A DNA stretch of 64,000 nt from Accumulibacter sp036625275 (GCF_036625275.1 NZ_JAZKUD010000011.1:5143-69142), one strand, 5' to 3'; counted from the first letter of the stretch, positions 1-8,957 are shown. Made by a program: numbers and translations. The notes: generated by a model not told the origin, from the letters alone.

Positions 1-774
1 CGTGAAGCGCAGCAGCCGGGCCTGCAGATGGCCGGTCAGGGGATCGAAGATCTGCAGGCCTTCGATTTCGTCGTCGAACAGCGAGATCCGGATCGCCTGT
101 TCGGCGTGTTCGGCGGGGAAGACGTCGATGGTGTCGCCACGAACGCGAAAGGTGCCGCGGTGAAAGTCGGTCTCATTGCGCTCGTACTGCATGTCGGCAA
201 GGCGCTTGATCACCTCGCGCTGGCCGATGCGGTCGCCGACGCGCATGATCAGGATCATCTTGTGGTACTCGTCGCGGTCGCCAAGGCCATAAATGCACGA
301 AACGGTGGCAACGATCACGCAATCCCGGCGTTCGAGCAGGCTCTTGGTCGCGGACAGGCGCATCTGCTCGATGTGCTCGTTGACCGACGAATCTTTTTCG
401 ATGAACAGGTCGCGTGCCGGCACATAAGCCTCCGGCTGGTAGTAGTCGTAATAGGAAACAAAATACTCGACCGCGTTATCAGGAAAAAATTCGCGGAATT
501 CGGCGTAGAGCTGTGCCGCGAGCGTTTTGTTGGGCGCCAGGACGAGCGCTGGACGACCCGTTCGCGCGATGACATTGGCCATGGTGTAGGTCTTGCCCGA
601 GCCGGTGACGCCGAGCAGGGTCTGGAACGAGAGCCCGTCCTGCAATCCCTCGACCAGCCGATCAATGGCGGCCGGTTGGTCGCCGGCCGGCAGGAAGGGT
701 TGGTAGAGACGAAACGGGCTGCCCTCGAAGGTGACGAAGGGCGGCTTCTCAGGAGAGTGCGCTGGGTTCGGCAT
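1..774 (-). CDS. uvrB: UvrABC excinuclease subunit B, N-terminal part (cut by window edge)
   Basis: UvrB is the damage-verifying ATPase/helicase-like subunit of nucleotide excision repair; it is loaded by UvrA and recruits UvrC. The first 258 residues are present, reading off the left edge. The frame starts MPNPAHSPEKPPFVTFEGSP, has the Walker A segment GVTGSGKTYTMANVI and then APNKTLAAQLYAEFREFFP, YYDYYQPEAYVP and the VSCIYGLG region, all strongly conserved in UvrB. The ATG at 772-774 gives the usual N-terminal length. It is divergent from the aminotransferase gene, with a shared spacer of about 170 bases. I saw no clear LexA box there. Confidence 0.96.
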   Translation of the reverse strand, partial: MPNPAHSPEKPPFVTFEGSPFRLYQPFLPAGDQPAAIDRLVEGLQDGLSFQTLLGVTGSGKTYTMANVIARTGRPALVLAPNKTLAAQLYAEFREFFPDNAVEYFVSYYDYYQPEAYVPARDLFIEKDSSVNEHIEQMRLSATKSLLERRDCVIVATVSCIYGLGDRDEYHKMILIMRVGDRIGQREVIKRLADMQYERNETDFHRGTFRVRGDTIDVFPAEHAEQAIRISLFDDEIEGLQIFDPLTGHLQARLLRFT

Positions 775-942
775 GCTAGAATTCTACGTTGTTTCGCGAC
801 GGATCGGCGTCGGGAACGGCCGTTCAACGTTCTGTCTCGCGGATCGGGTGGTGTCTTCGGTGGGTGAAGGAACCATGCACCGCCGTTTTCGTCAAGGCAC
901 AACGAACCTATCTTGACCAACCGAGCAACTGAGGAAAACTGC

Positions 943-2145
943 ATGACCGCTTCGATATTCGCCGCTGTGGAAATGGCTCCACGCGACCCCATTCTCGGCC
1001 TCACCGAATCATTCAACGCCGATGGACGCTCGACCAAGGTCAACCTCGGCGTTGGCGTGTACCTCGATGGCAGTGGCAAGGTGCCCCTGCTCGCTGCCGT
1101 CAAACTGGCCGAGAAAGCTCGTCTGGAGGCCATGCCGTCGCGTGGCTACCAGCCGATCGACGGCCTGGCCGCTTACAATCAGAACGTACAGAAGCTGCTT
1201 TTCGGTGCCGATTCGGCGCTTCTCGCGGAGGGGCGCGTACTCACCATCGAGGCGCTGGGCGGCACCGGCGCGCTCAAGGTCGGCGCTGACTATCTGCGGC
1301 GTCTGCTGCCCGAGGCCACGGTGTATCTCAGCGATCCGAGCTGGGAAAACCACCGCGCACTGTTCGAGAATGCAGGCTTCACGGTGGCGACTTATCCTTA
1401 CTACGATCCGGCGACGCATGGCGTCGATTTCGCCGCCATGCAGGCTGGACTGAATGCCTTGCCGGCGGGTTCAATCGTCGTTCTGCATGCCTGTTGCCAT
1501 AATCCAACCGGCGCTGATCTCGACGAGGCACAGTGGCGCCAGGTCATCGACGTGATCGGCGCCCGCGGCCTCCTGGCCTTCGTGGACATCGCCTATCAGG
1601 GCTTTGCCGACGGCCTTGGAGAGGATGCCCTGGCGCTCCGGCTGTTTGTCGAGTCCGGCTTGCAGTTCCTGGTGGCGAGTTCGTTTTCGAAATCGTTCTC
1701 GCTGTACGGAGAGCGTGTCGGTGCCCTGTCGGTGATCACCGCCAACCGGGATGAAACGGCGCGCGTGCTGTCACAGATCAAGCGTATCGTCCGCACCAAC
1801 TACTCCAGCCCGCCGACACATGGCGGGGCCATCGTCGCTGCGGTGTTGTCCAGTCCGGAACTGCGCCGGATGTGGGAAGAAGAACTGGCAGACATGCGCG
1901 GGCGAATCCGCGCCATGCGCCTCAGCCTGGTCGACCGGCTGCAGGGCCGGGGAGTTGGCCAGGACTACTCCTTTGTCATCCGGCAGCGAGGGATGTTCTC
2001 CTATACCGGACTGAGCGTCGAGCAGGTCGACCGCATGCGCGAGGAGTTCGGCATTTACGCCGTGAGCAGTGGCCGAATCTGCCTGGCGGCGCTGAATACG
2101 CACAATATCGACTATGTGGCTGACGCCATCGCGGCGGTCCTGTAA
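943..2145 (+). CDS. Aromatic/aspartate aminotransferase, class I PLP enzyme
   Basis: A 400-residue fold-type I aminotransferase of the AspC/TyrB family, which transfers the amino group of aspartate or aromatic amino acids to 2-oxoglutarate. Visible landmarks are FNADGRSTKVNLGVGVY near the N-terminus, EALGGTGALKVGADYL, SDPSWENH, the HACCHNPTGADL motif and SSFSKSFSLYGERVG, whose second lysine should be the PLP Schiff-base residue. The ATG at 943 is preferred over an upstream TTG at 913 because GAGGA sits 7 bases before it and the family starts here. Substrate choice between aspartate and aromatic acids cannot be read from sequence alone; TyrB-like is favoured. Confidence 0.92.
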   Translation: MTASIFAAVEMAPRDPILGLTESFNADGRSTKVNLGVGVYLDGSGKVPLLAAVKLAEKARLEAMPSRGYQPIDGLAAYNQNVQKLLFGADSALLAEGRVLTIEALGGTGALKVGADYLRRLLPEATVYLSDPSWENHRALFENAGFTVATYPYYDPATHGVDFAAMQAGLNALPAGSIVVLHACCHNPTGADLDEAQWRQVIDVIGARGLLAFVDIAYQGFADGLGEDALALRLFVESGLQFLVASSFSKSFSLYGERVGALSVITANRDETARVLSQIKRIVRTNYSSPPTHGGAIVAAVLSSPELRRMWEEELADMRGRIRAMRLSLVDRLQGRGVGQDYSFVIRQRGMFSYTGLSVEQVDRMREEFGIYAVSSGRICLAALNTHNIDYVADAIAAVL

Positions 2146-2160
2146 TGGATGATCCCCTGA

Positions 2161-4026
2161 TCAGCGGTTGGCCGTTTGCGTCAGCGGCGACTTGAGGGGG
2201 CCGCTGATCAGGATCGACCGGCTGCTGTGATCGGCCTGGCCGCGCATCTGGACCTCCATCCTGCCGCGCAACTGCAGCTTGCGGGTCAGTTCGATCTGTC
2301 CAGAGGACTGCATCAGGCCGGCATTCAGTGCCAGGCGTGAAAAGAGGAAAGCGTCTGGCGTTACCGTGATGGCGCCGGACAATTCCTCGAAGCGGGTCCA
2401 GCCGCCCAGCGTTGCCGGTGTGGTCAATGATCGGCGTACTGCCTCGGGAAGATCGATGCCACCCAGCCTGCCACGACGCATCGTGAAGTTTCCGCTGGCC
2501 TGAAGAGCGGCGGGCAGGCCTGGCCAACTGGCCGAGTTGGCCGAGAATTTCAGCTTGCCATGCGCCTCACCCTGGAATTGACCGCCGATGCCCAGGGCTT
2601 CGCCGAGTTTCCGGGCATTGATCCGCTCGAACGACAGTTCACCGGCGATTGCCGCTTGCTGTCCATCGCGCAGGATCATCGCCGCGCGCACCACGCCGTC
2701 GAAAATTCGCGATTCGAAGCTGTCGATGACCCAATCGCTGCCTTCGATGACGCCCTTCACGTTCAAGGAATCAAAAAGATACGGCGAACCCTGCGCTACC
2801 CGCCAGGCGATCGCATCGATCTGAACCGCGAGCCCGCGCTCACTCGGGCTGAGCTTCAACTGCAGGCCGCGGTCTCGCGAGCGCAGCGAGATCGATTCCA
2901 GGCGGTGATCGGCCGAGAGTTGGCAGTGGCCATCCATTTCGTCAATGGCCAGTTCGGAGAACGAGAATGCCGCATTGCTGATCGTCAACTGCTGAACGCC
3001 GGCCCGGGCTGACGGGCTGGCGACGGAGGCCAGCATCCGCGACAGATTGCTGATCGTCGCGACGGACAGCCTGAGGTCGCTCAGTTCGGCCTCCCTGAAG
3101 AGAATCTTGTCTGCCCGCAGCGTCTGGAGTTCGGGCTGCAGGCGGACCTCGGCGATCTCGAGCCCGTCGCTTCCCTCACCGAGGCGGACATTGACCAGCA
3201 GCAAGCCGGGCCGGGGGTAGACACTGACCCGCATGCGATCGATCCTGGCAGGCTGCCCGATGCTTTGCGCCAGGCCGGCTTCCACCTCCGGCAGGTAGTT
3301 GGCGTAAGGAAAGAACAGGGCCAGAAGAAAGAGTACGGCGCAGAGCGACAGTCCCCCCAGCAGCAGGCCCAGCGACCAGGTCAGCGACCAACGCCGGCGG
3401 CCACGCCGGATCGGTTTGAGCGCTGGCTCGTCGCCCTCAGTGGCAGGTCGGGCGATCGCCTTCAGACGATCAAAAAGCGAGGGTTCCGCCGGCACGGCTT
3501 CGGCGGTTGCCGCCGGCCTGGCGGCTGTGGCTTCCTGCTGCAGCTGCAGGGCCGCGCCGGACAGCGGGCCGCCGCTCAGTGCAGGCTGCGGCGTGAGCGA
3601 GCCGGGAGCGCGCGAGGGATGACCCCCCCGACTTTCCGGAAAAGGAATGCTCCGGCCTTGCTGGTCATCGGATGCGGGTTCCTCGACCGGCGGCGCAGCC
3701 TTGTCGCCAAAGGTAGAGAATTCGGAAACCGTCCGGATGGCCGTTGCCACGATGCCTGTGGGTGAGTCCTTGGTATGCCGCCAGACCGAGTTCTTTTCGA
3801 TTCTGCGCTCGATGAGGCCGCCATGTTCCAGTTCGAGCAGTGCATTCTGGGTAATCGGGGCATTGCCGGTTTTGTCGCATAACTCGGCGACGGTGGCGTT
3901 GCCATCAACGAGAATGAGCACCATCCGGACGTTTCGCTGGACGACCCGCGTTCGTTGCAGCATCGCTTCTTCGCCGGCTGGAGTCTTGGCGAAAACCAGA
4001 TTGGCATCGATCAGATCAGGGTCCAT
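2161..4026 (-). CDS. AsmA-like membrane-anchored protein with N-terminal helical domain
   Basis: A 621-residue protein. The first 90 or so residues look like a small winged-helix-type domain (VLILVDGNATVAELCDKTG, then LLELEHGGLIERR). A low-complexity Pro/Ala linker follows. A single membrane helix near residues 215-245 is preceded by an Arg-rich cytoplasmic stretch (RRGRRRW). The rest is a repetitive beta-rich region (LNVKGVIEGSDWVIDSFES, FERINARKLGEALGIGG, GELSF, LQLRGRMEVQMRGQ) typical of AsmA/TamB-like proteins of the envelope. Known AsmA proteins bridge the periplasm and help phospholipid transport. The cytoplasmic N-terminal domain is an unusual addition. It is convergent with the aminotransferase gene. 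Confidence 0.75.
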   Translation of the reverse strand: MDPDLIDANLVFAKTPAGEEAMLQRTRVVQRNVRMVLILVDGNATVAELCDKTGNAPITQNALLELEHGGLIERRIEKNSVWRHTKDSPTGIVATAIRTVSEFSTFGDKAAPPVEEPASDDQQGRSIPFPESRGGHPSRAPGSLTPQPALSGGPLSGAALQLQQEATAARPAATAEAVPAEPSLFDRLKAIARPATEGDEPALKPIRRGRRRWSLTWSLGLLLGGLSLCAVLFLLALFFPYANYLPEVEAGLAQSIGQPARIDRMRVSVYPRPGLLLVNVRLGEGSDGLEIAEVRLQPELQTLRADKILFREAELSDLRLSVATISNLSRMLASVASPSARAGVQQLTISNAAFSFSELAIDEMDGHCQLSADHRLESISLRSRDRGLQLKLSPSERGLAVQIDAIAWRVAQGSPYLFDSLNVKGVIEGSDWVIDSFESRIFDGVVRAAMILRDGQQAAIAGELSFERINARKLGEALGIGGQFQGEAHGKLKFSANSASWPGLPAALQASGNFTMRRGRLGGIDLPEAVRRSLTTPATLGGWTRFEELSGAITVTPDAFLFSRLALNAGLMQSSGQIELTRKLQLRGRMEVQMRGQADHSSRSILISGPLKSPLTQTANR

Positions 4027-4043
4027 GGTATTGGCAGGGCCGC

Positions 4044-4083
4044 AGGGTTAATGTGAAAGCCTTGTCGGCGACTGATCCCCTTC
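4044..4083. repeat. Fragment of the dispersed intergenic repeat family (copy H)
   Basis: A 40-base degenerate half-copy beginning GGTTAATGTGAAAG and continuing with CGGCGACTGATCCCC. It matches the TTAATGTGAAAGTCGC...GCGACTCACGA end of the repeats at 5055, 22078, 36342 and 39232 but lacks the AACGGTCATGAC end. It lies just upstream of the AsmA-like gene's ATG. Confidence 0.6.
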
Positions 4084-4297
4084 AGGGAAGGGTTCGGCCG
4101 TTGCAAGGATCGAATTGTGCATTGTGCACCTTGTTGGCAGGCGGGAAAAGGCGCAGACGACATGAGTCGGCATCCGTGCGTCGATAGCATAAACGGCCTG
4201 GCCCATTCCTGCACGGCCAATCACCTGCTGGCCGCCCGGATGTTGAGCCGCAGCCATGGGTTCTTGGGCCCACGGGCAGGCTGGCCATTCATGCCAT

Positions 4298-4636
4298 TCA
4301 TTCCGGCAGCGGCGCCGGGTGGTAATGAACGGCCAGCCAGACGCTGGTCTGATCAGGGCTGGTCCAGTCCACGCGGTGCCGCCGATGCGGCGCAATGTGC
4401 AGATAATCCCCGGCCTTGAGCTGGCGGGCTTGTGTCTCGTCGGCGAAACGCAGGCCGGCTTCGCCCTGCACCAACAGTACCCATTCCCCCTCTGGCTGGT
4501 CGTACCAGAAACCCGGCGGGCTGGACTGGCCGGTCGAGACGATGCGTTCAATCGTCAGACCGGGCTGGACCAATAGTTGCAAGAACTGCTCGGTGGGCGA
4601 GTCTGGAGGTGGCAGGTTGGCGAACAGGTTGTCCAT
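4298..4636 (-). CDS. Small cupin-fold protein
   Basis: A single-domain cupin of 112 residues (MDNLFANLPP...). The barrel motifs are visible: a first half around GEWVLLVQGEAGLRFADE, then LKAGDYLHIAPHRRHRVDWT. Histidines of the second part (HIAPHRRHR and HYHP) could bind a metal. Such proteins are often annotated only as cupin domain-containing; the substrate is unknown. The ATG at 4636 is chosen over one 12 codons upstream because the conserved part begins there. It stands alone, followed by 250 bases without a gene. Confidence 0.8.
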   Translation of the reverse strand: MDNLFANLPPPDSPTEQFLQLLVQPGLTIERIVSTGQSSPPGFWYDQPEGEWVLLVQGEAGLRFADETQARQLKAGDYLHIAPHRRHRVDWTSPDQTSVWLAVHYHPAPLPE

Positions 4637-5054
4637 TGGGCGTAAGTGGCGGGTGATCGATGCGGCAGGCAACAGATACGAATGGTGAAGGATGGTGAAG
4701 TGTGGATGATAAACGCAGCCGATCCCGAAAATTGAAAGATGGCTGCGTTTGAATGACCACCTGCCTGGCCCTCGGCGACCTCAACGACGCCGCCTGCCGC
4801 CTTACCGCGAGATCACGAATGCCTCGGCGAGGCCAAAACCCTGCAGGCTCCGGAAATCTGGCATCTGGCCAGCGGCGACCCGGCGAAGGCCTTCGTGAGC
4901 ATCCACGTCGGCCTGGTGATTCAGAACTCGATCGATGATCGTTCTGGTGCAGCCGCTCGCCATGGCTTCTCGTCGAGCATTCGCCAAACGGGGTCTAGGG
5001 TTGGTGCTGCCTGGCTTCTGGGGGTAGCACGGAAGTTCGTGGCAGCGTCCGGGG
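4637..5054. other. Non-coding or degraded stretch between cupin gene and repeat A
   Basis: No intact gene is supported. Around 4753-5000 a plus-strand stretch reads like protein in two frames joined by an indel near 4825: one frame gives MTTCLALGDLNDAACRL, the next gives EAKTLQAPEIWHLASGDPA then KAFVSIHVGLVIQNSIDD. This looks like a decayed coding sequence of unknown family. An inverted pair AAACGCAGCC/GGCTGCGTTT flanks 4710-4750. Confidence 0.35.
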
Positions 5055-5326
5055 TTAATGTGAAAGTCGCGCCAGCGACTCACGAATCTCCCTTCCCCCT
5101 TGCGGGGGCGAAGGCGGGGTTTCGCGGAGCACTGCTCCGCGCCGCCGTAGCCGGCCCGCGATGCAGCGCGGGCCGTGGAAGGAGTCGGGGGGCGAGATGG
5201 GGAAATCGCAGAGCCTGCTCTGCGCCCATCGAGCGATTCCGGCGTGCCAGCCGGAATGCGCCCTGCAAGGGAGGGAAGCGGTCATGACTTTCATGATTGG
5301 GGGTGCCTGGAGAAGTCATGACCGTT
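5055..5326. repeat. Dispersed intergenic repeat, full copy A
   Basis: Begins TTAATGTGAAAGTCGCG, has the hairpin AGTCGCGCCAGCGACT, then a CCCCCTTGCGGGGG block, one unit of the 72-bp module found five times at 32541 (palindromes GGAGCACTGCTCC and GGCCCGCGATGCAGCGCGGGCC), a module with ATTCCGGC/GCCGGAAT arms, and ends with the inverted pair GGTCATGACTTTCATGA...AAGTCATGACCGTT. Confidence 0.9.
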
Positions 5327-5481
5327 GGTTCAACGTTTGCGCCTGGAATTTGCAGACCGCTTGCCGAGCGAGGCCTTGACAGGAGTCTCGTCGCTCAGGC
5401 GCCTGTAGCGCATGTCGGGCCATGCGCCGTCCCTGGTCGACAGCAATCGATGATCTCGTTGATGGCCTGGAGAATTGGCCG

Positions 5482-5820
5482 CTATTCGCCTGCCTCGGTG
5501 CCAGGTTCCGGAGCGATGACGTCGCGAATCGCTGTCTTCAGCTCGCTGCGGTCGAGATGGACGAGCAGCAGCAGACCGGCGCGAACGAGTTCTTCCTTGC
5601 TGGCGGAGAGGCCCTTGCGCGCCAGTTGCTTCTTCAGCTTGGAGAGTTTAAGGAATTCGCTGTTCGTCAGGCGTACCTGGCAGCGAACCGTTCTGGCGGC
5701 TTTCTTCCCTTTTTTCCGATCCGGTTTCTCGCCGGTTTTTCCGGCCAGCCTTTTCAGTTTGAGTGCATGTGTTGCGGCGGCAATCGGGTCATCGCCGGGA
5801 GGATTGGCTGATGCTGACAT
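5482..5820 (-). CDS. Hypothetical protein with ribbon-helix-helix-like segment
   Basis: A 112-residue basic protein. The N-terminal half is Lys/Arg/Gly/Pro rich and probably flexible (GKTGEKPDRKKGKKAAR). The C-terminal half, VRCQVRLTNSEFLKLSKLKK followed by ASKEELVRAGLLLLVHLD, has the beta-helix-helix pattern of ribbon-helix-helix DNA-binding proteins. A role as a small DNA-binding regulator is inferred, not shown. It lies downstream of pstS on the same strand, 138 bases away, with a CCCGGAG/CTCCGGG inverted repeat at 5910-5928 in between. Confidence 0.6.
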   Translation of the reverse strand: MSASANPPGDDPIAAATHALKLKRLAGKTGEKPDRKKGKKAARTVRCQVRLTNSEFLKLSKLKKQLARKGLSASKEELVRAGLLLLVHLDRSELKTAIRDVIAPEPGTEAGE

Positions 5821-5909
5821 TCAAATCTCCGTGACAGGAAGCAACAGGTTCAGGGTTCAACAGCGGTCCTCTGTGCCCAAGGGGCAGGTATCTCGCTGCG
5901 GGTGGGGGT

Positions 5910-5928
5910 CCCGGAGGGGGGCTCCGGG
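5910..5928 (-). terminator. Candidate hairpin after pstS
   Basis: Perfect 7-bp arms CCCGGAG and CTCCGGG around a GGGGG loop lie 30 bases past the pstS stop codon. There is no good U-run on the minus-strand side, so intrinsic termination is only a possibility. Confidence 0.3.
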
Positions 5929-5958
5929 GTATTTGAAAGTCTTTGTCCGGGGCAATGG

Positions 5959-6987
5959 TCAGGAACCGTGCATCAAGGCATCGAGCAACTTGCGCATGTC
6001 AACCGGCCGCGGCCGGGCCTTGTTCTCGCCGCCATAAACGCTGCCGACTTTCCTGGCATTGATCCGTTCGAGGTTCTCGCTGTACGCCCGTGCCGGCAGC
6101 GGCAGGTAGTTCGCTTCGACCACCAGCCGCTCGGCGTTCTTCATGCAGAAATCAACGAAATCCTTGACCGCCGGTTTTTCGAGCGACTTTTCATTGACGT
6201 AGAGGAACAACGGACGCGATAGCGGCTGATAGCTGCCGTTGCGAATGTTGGCAACCGTCGGCAGAACGGCTTCCTTGCCGTCTCCGATGGCCACAGCCTT
6301 CAGCTTCTTCGCGTTTTCGACATAGTAGTCGAGGCTCAGATAGCCCAGAGCGTCCTTGTCGTCGGCAATCCGCTGCGCCAGCACGGCGTGGTCTTCGGCA
6401 GTATGGACATCGCTGCGGCTGGACTTGACGGTGCCAACGACGACTTCGGTGAAGGATTCGAAAGATCCCGAATCGGCACCCGGCGCATAGAGATTGATCT
6501 TCTGGGCCGGCCATGCCGGATTGAGGTCCTTCCAGGTGTTGATCCGGCCCTGTGCCCCCGGTTCCCAGAGCTTTCTCAGATCGGCGACGCTCAGTCTATT
6601 GACGAAGGCATTCTGTGGATTGACCACGACGGTCAGCGCATCGTAGGCCATCGGCATTTCGTAGAAGCGGACGCCGGCTTTGGTGCAGTCGTCCATTTCC
6701 TTTTTCAGGATCGGTCGCGAGGCGTTCGAGAGGTCGGTCTCGCCGCGGCAGAACTTCGCAAAACCGGCACTGGTTCCGGAGACGCCGATGTTGACGTGCA
6801 CTTCGTGCAGCTTGGCCCGCTGGAAATCCTGGGCCACCGCCTCGGTGATCGGATAGACCGTGCTCGAACCGTCGATCCTGACCACGGGTCCGGCACCCAT
6901 GGCCAGCGGACTGACCGCCAGGGCAGCAGCAAAAGCGCCTGCGGAAAAAAACGACGTGGCAAGTGAAGCGGACAGATCGCGCGGCAT
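5959..6987 (-). CDS. pstS: Periplasmic phosphate-binding protein PstS
   Basis: A 342-residue substrate-binding protein of phosphate ABC import. A signal peptide covers about residues 1-31 (hydrophobic run, then PLAMGAG). The ligand loop IDGSSTVYPITEAVAQ and the SGTSAGFAKFCRGETDLSNA segment carry the Ser/Thr/Asp residues that bind phosphate in this family; ADSGSFESFTEVV supplies the second loop. No pstCAB genes are adjacent, so the permease is encoded elsewhere or this is an extra binder. Three direct PhoB-like boxes lie 47-75 bases upstream of the ATG, so induction by phosphate limitation is expected. Confidence 0.94.
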   Translation of the reverse strand: MPRDLSASLATSFFSAGAFAAALAVSPLAMGAGPVVRIDGSSTVYPITEAVAQDFQRAKLHEVHVNIGVSGTSAGFAKFCRGETDLSNASRPILKKEMDDCTKAGVRFYEMPMAYDALTVVVNPQNAFVNRLSVADLRKLWEPGAQGRINTWKDLNPAWPAQKINLYAPGADSGSFESFTEVVVGTVKSSRSDVHTAEDHAVLAQRIADDKDALGYLSLDYYVENAKKLKAVAIGDGKEAVLPTVANIRNGSYQPLSRPLFLYVNEKSLEKPAVKDFVDFCMKNAERLVVEANYLPLPARAYSENLERINARKVGSVYGGENKARPRPVDMRKLLDALMHGS

Positions 6988-7033
6988 GGGAAGTCTCCAT
7001 GATGAGGGTTGATCGAAACGACGCAGGGATTGT

Positions 7034-7062
7034 GTGACAGATTTGTGACGGATTGATGACAG
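7034..7062 (-). promoter_or_regulatory. Triple PhoB-box-like direct repeat upstream of pstS
   Basis: Read on the minus strand: CTGTCAT-CAAT-CCGTCAC-AAAT-CTGTCAC. Three 7-bp units recur at exactly 11-bp spacing with 4-bp A/T-rich spacers. This matches the known Pho box pattern (CTGTCAT-like 7-mers separated by 4 bp). The units occupy 7056-7062, 7045-7051 and 7034-7040, ending 47 bases from the pstS start. Confidence 0.88.
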
Positions 7063-7219
7063 ATTGTCTTTGCCGCGACGGCGACCCGCTGGTCGGCGAT
7101 GACCGTCCTGGTGAAGCCGCCGCTCACTCGTACGACGGGCTGTTTGCGTGCCGACGCGCGACGCCCGATAATGAGTACTGGCGCCGGGCCGACAGGCCGG
7201 CAGAACTCGGGAGCGTGGT

Positions 7220-7972
7220 ATGGATTTATGGGCATGTCCGGCGGTCGTGACCGGGGCAGCATCGGGCCTGGGCGCCGAGACGGCGCGCTATCTCTCTGAA
7301 GCGGGTGCCAAGGTGGCGGTGATCGACATCGACGCCGAGGGTGTTCAGAGGGTTGCCGACGAGATTGGCGCGCTCGCCATTCCCTGTGACGTCGCCGATG
7401 CACTGTCCGCCGAGCAGGCGATCGCCATGGCACGTGAGGCGCATGGCGCAGCGCGCGTGCTGGTGCACTGCGTCGGCCGTGGCCACTGCAAGCCAATCGT
7501 CGGGGCCAGTGGTCCGATGCCACTGGAGGATTTTCGCCAGCTCGTCGAAGTCAACCTGATTTCGACCTTCAACATGATGCGGCTCGCCGCCGCCGACATG
7601 GCGGGTTTGCAGCCACTGGCCAACGGCGAGCGTGGCGTCATCCTGTCCACGGCATCGGTCTCGGCCTACGAAGGACAGAGCGGCGAAGCGGCGTATGCCG
7701 CCTCGAAAGGCGGCGTCGTCAGCATGATCCTGCCGGCCTCGCGCGAACTCGGTCCCCTCGGGATCCGTGTCGTCGGCATCGCGCCCGGCCTGTTCGGCAC
7801 GCAGACCCTGTTCGATATGGAGAAGAACCTCGACTCGCGGTTGGCCAGGCAGATCCCGTTCCCGCACCGCTTCGGCGATCCCGCCGAGTTCGCGATGCTG
7901 GTTCTGCATGTGCTCAAGAATGTCATGATCAACGGCAGTGTGTTGCGCCTCGACGGTGGCTATCATCGCTGA
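7220..7972 (+). CDS. Short-chain dehydrogenase/reductase (3-hydroxyacyl-CoA dehydrogenase type II-like)
   Basis: A classical SDR of 250 residues. VVTGAASGLGAETARYL is the TGxxxGxG cofactor loop, and VIDID after beta-2 suggests NAD preference (acidic residue). The catalytic set is visible as STASVSAYEGQSGEAAYAASKGG (Ser, then YxxxK). The C-terminal IAPGLFGTQTLFDM and FPHRFGDPAEFAMLVLHVL resemble human HSD17B10/type II hydroxyacyl-CoA dehydrogenases, so fatty-acid or branched-chain acyl-CoA oxidation is a reasonable guess. The ATG at 7220 is preceded by GGGAG. ppsR follows after 9 bases, probably co-transcribed. Confidence 0.88.
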   Translation: MDLWACPAVVTGAASGLGAETARYLSEAGAKVAVIDIDAEGVQRVADEIGALAIPCDVADALSAEQAIAMAREAHGAARVLVHCVGRGHCKPIVGASGPMPLEDFRQLVEVNLISTFNMMRLAAADMAGLQPLANGERGVILSTASVSAYEGQSGEAAYAASKGGVVSMILPASRELGPLGIRVVGIAPGLFGTQTLFDMEKNLDSRLARQIPFPHRFGDPAEFAMLVLHVLKNVMINGSVLRLDGGYHR

Positions 7973-7981
7973 AAAGGGGGC

Positions 7982-8836
7982 GTGATGATCAAGGAGAAGG
8001 GACGGAAGGCTGAGCACAGCAGGACCATCGTCCTGTATCTTGTCTCGCATGCCTCGGGCGAGCTGGTCGAGATGCTGGCGCGCAATGCGGTCACCCAGCT
8101 GGCCGGACTCGAGGTGAAACGCCGGCTGTGGAAGATGGTCCGGCACCTCGACCAGATTCCCGAGATCCTTGGCACATTCGCCAGTTCGCCGGGCTATGTT
8201 CTGCACAGCATCAGCCACCACGATATCCGCGAGGCACTCGAGGAAGGCTGTCGCCGGCTCAACCTCCCTTGCCAGTTTGCGCTCGAGCCGCTGCTCGGCC
8301 GGCTGGCCGGATACTCCGGCGCCACGGTGCAGCTTCACAACAGTTCGGGCGACGCTTTTGACGAGGACTACTACCGCCGCGTCGAGGCCATGAAGTATAC
8401 CCTGGCCCATGACGACGGGATCGGCAGCGATGATCTTGAGGGTGCCGACGTGATCGTCGTCGGCGTGTCACGGGCGACCAAGACGCCGACCTGCATGTAC
8501 CTCGCCTCGCGCGGCATCAAGGCCGCCAATGTGCCGCTGGTGCCGGGAGCGCCGCCGCCGTCGGCGCTGTTGCATGTGAGCAAGCCGTTGATCGTCGGGC
8601 TGACCGTCGATCCTGTACGGTTGGCGATGGTCCGCGCGGCCCGCCTGACGGCGCTGCAGGATGAAGCCAATACCGACTACGCGGATATCGACGGTCTGCG
8701 CAAGGAAGTGCTCGAAGCGCGTCGCCTGTTCATCCGGCGCGGCTGGCCAATCATCGACGCCAGCCATCGTTCGATCGAGCAGACGGCGTCAATGATCGTC
8801 GAAATGCTGCGCAAACGGGCCATCGAGGGTCATTAA
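7982..8836 (+). CDS. ppsR: Phosphoenolpyruvate synthase regulatory protein (bifunctional kinase/pyrophosphorylase)
   Basis: PpsR (DUF299) phosphorylates and reactivates PEP synthase on a histidine/threonine pair, using ADP and Pi. Family landmarks are LYLVSHASGELVEMLARN at the N-terminus and the P-loop-like GVSRATKTPTCMYLA near residue 160, followed by GIKAANVPLVPG and LIVGLTVDP. Length 284 is close to the usual 270-280. Start is GTG at 7982 or ATG at 7985; an AAAAGGGGG tract lies just upstream. The stop codon TAA is the first TAA of repeat B, so the repeat sits directly on the gene end. Confidence 0.93.
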   Translation: MMIKEKGRKAEHSRTIVLYLVSHASGELVEMLARNAVTQLAGLEVKRRLWKMVRHLDQIPEILGTFASSPGYVLHSISHHDIREALEEGCRRLNLPCQFALEPLLGRLAGYSGATVQLHNSSGDAFDEDYYRRVEAMKYTLAHDDGIGSDDLEGADVIVVGVSRATKTPTCMYLASRGIKAANVPLVPGAPPPSALLHVSKPLIVGLTVDPVRLAMVRAARLTALQDEANTDYADIDGLRKEVLEARRLFIRRGWPIIDASHRSIEQTASMIVEMLRKRAIEGH

Positions 8837-8957
8837 TGTCAAAGTCGCGTATGCGACTCACGAACCTCCCCTCCCCCCTCGCGGGGGAGGGGTTGGGGTA
8901 GAGGGAAACGGTCATGACTTTCATGATCGGGGGTGCCTGGAAAAGTCATGACCGTTA
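8833..8957. repeat. Dispersed intergenic repeat, copy B
   Basis: A 125-bp copy: TTAATGTCAAAGTCGCG...GCGACTCACGAA, a CCCTCCCCCCTCGCGGGGGA block, then GGTCATGACTTTCATGATC...AAGTCATGACCGTT. Its left end contains the ppsR stop codon. Confidence 0.9.

Noticed and set aside
4802..5083. Integrase C-terminal fragment on the minus strand (IIDRVLNHQADVDAHEG)
   Set aside because: The resemblance to tyrosine-recombinase ends is short, the catalytic Arg and Tyr context is missing, and the other strand reads at least as well as coding.
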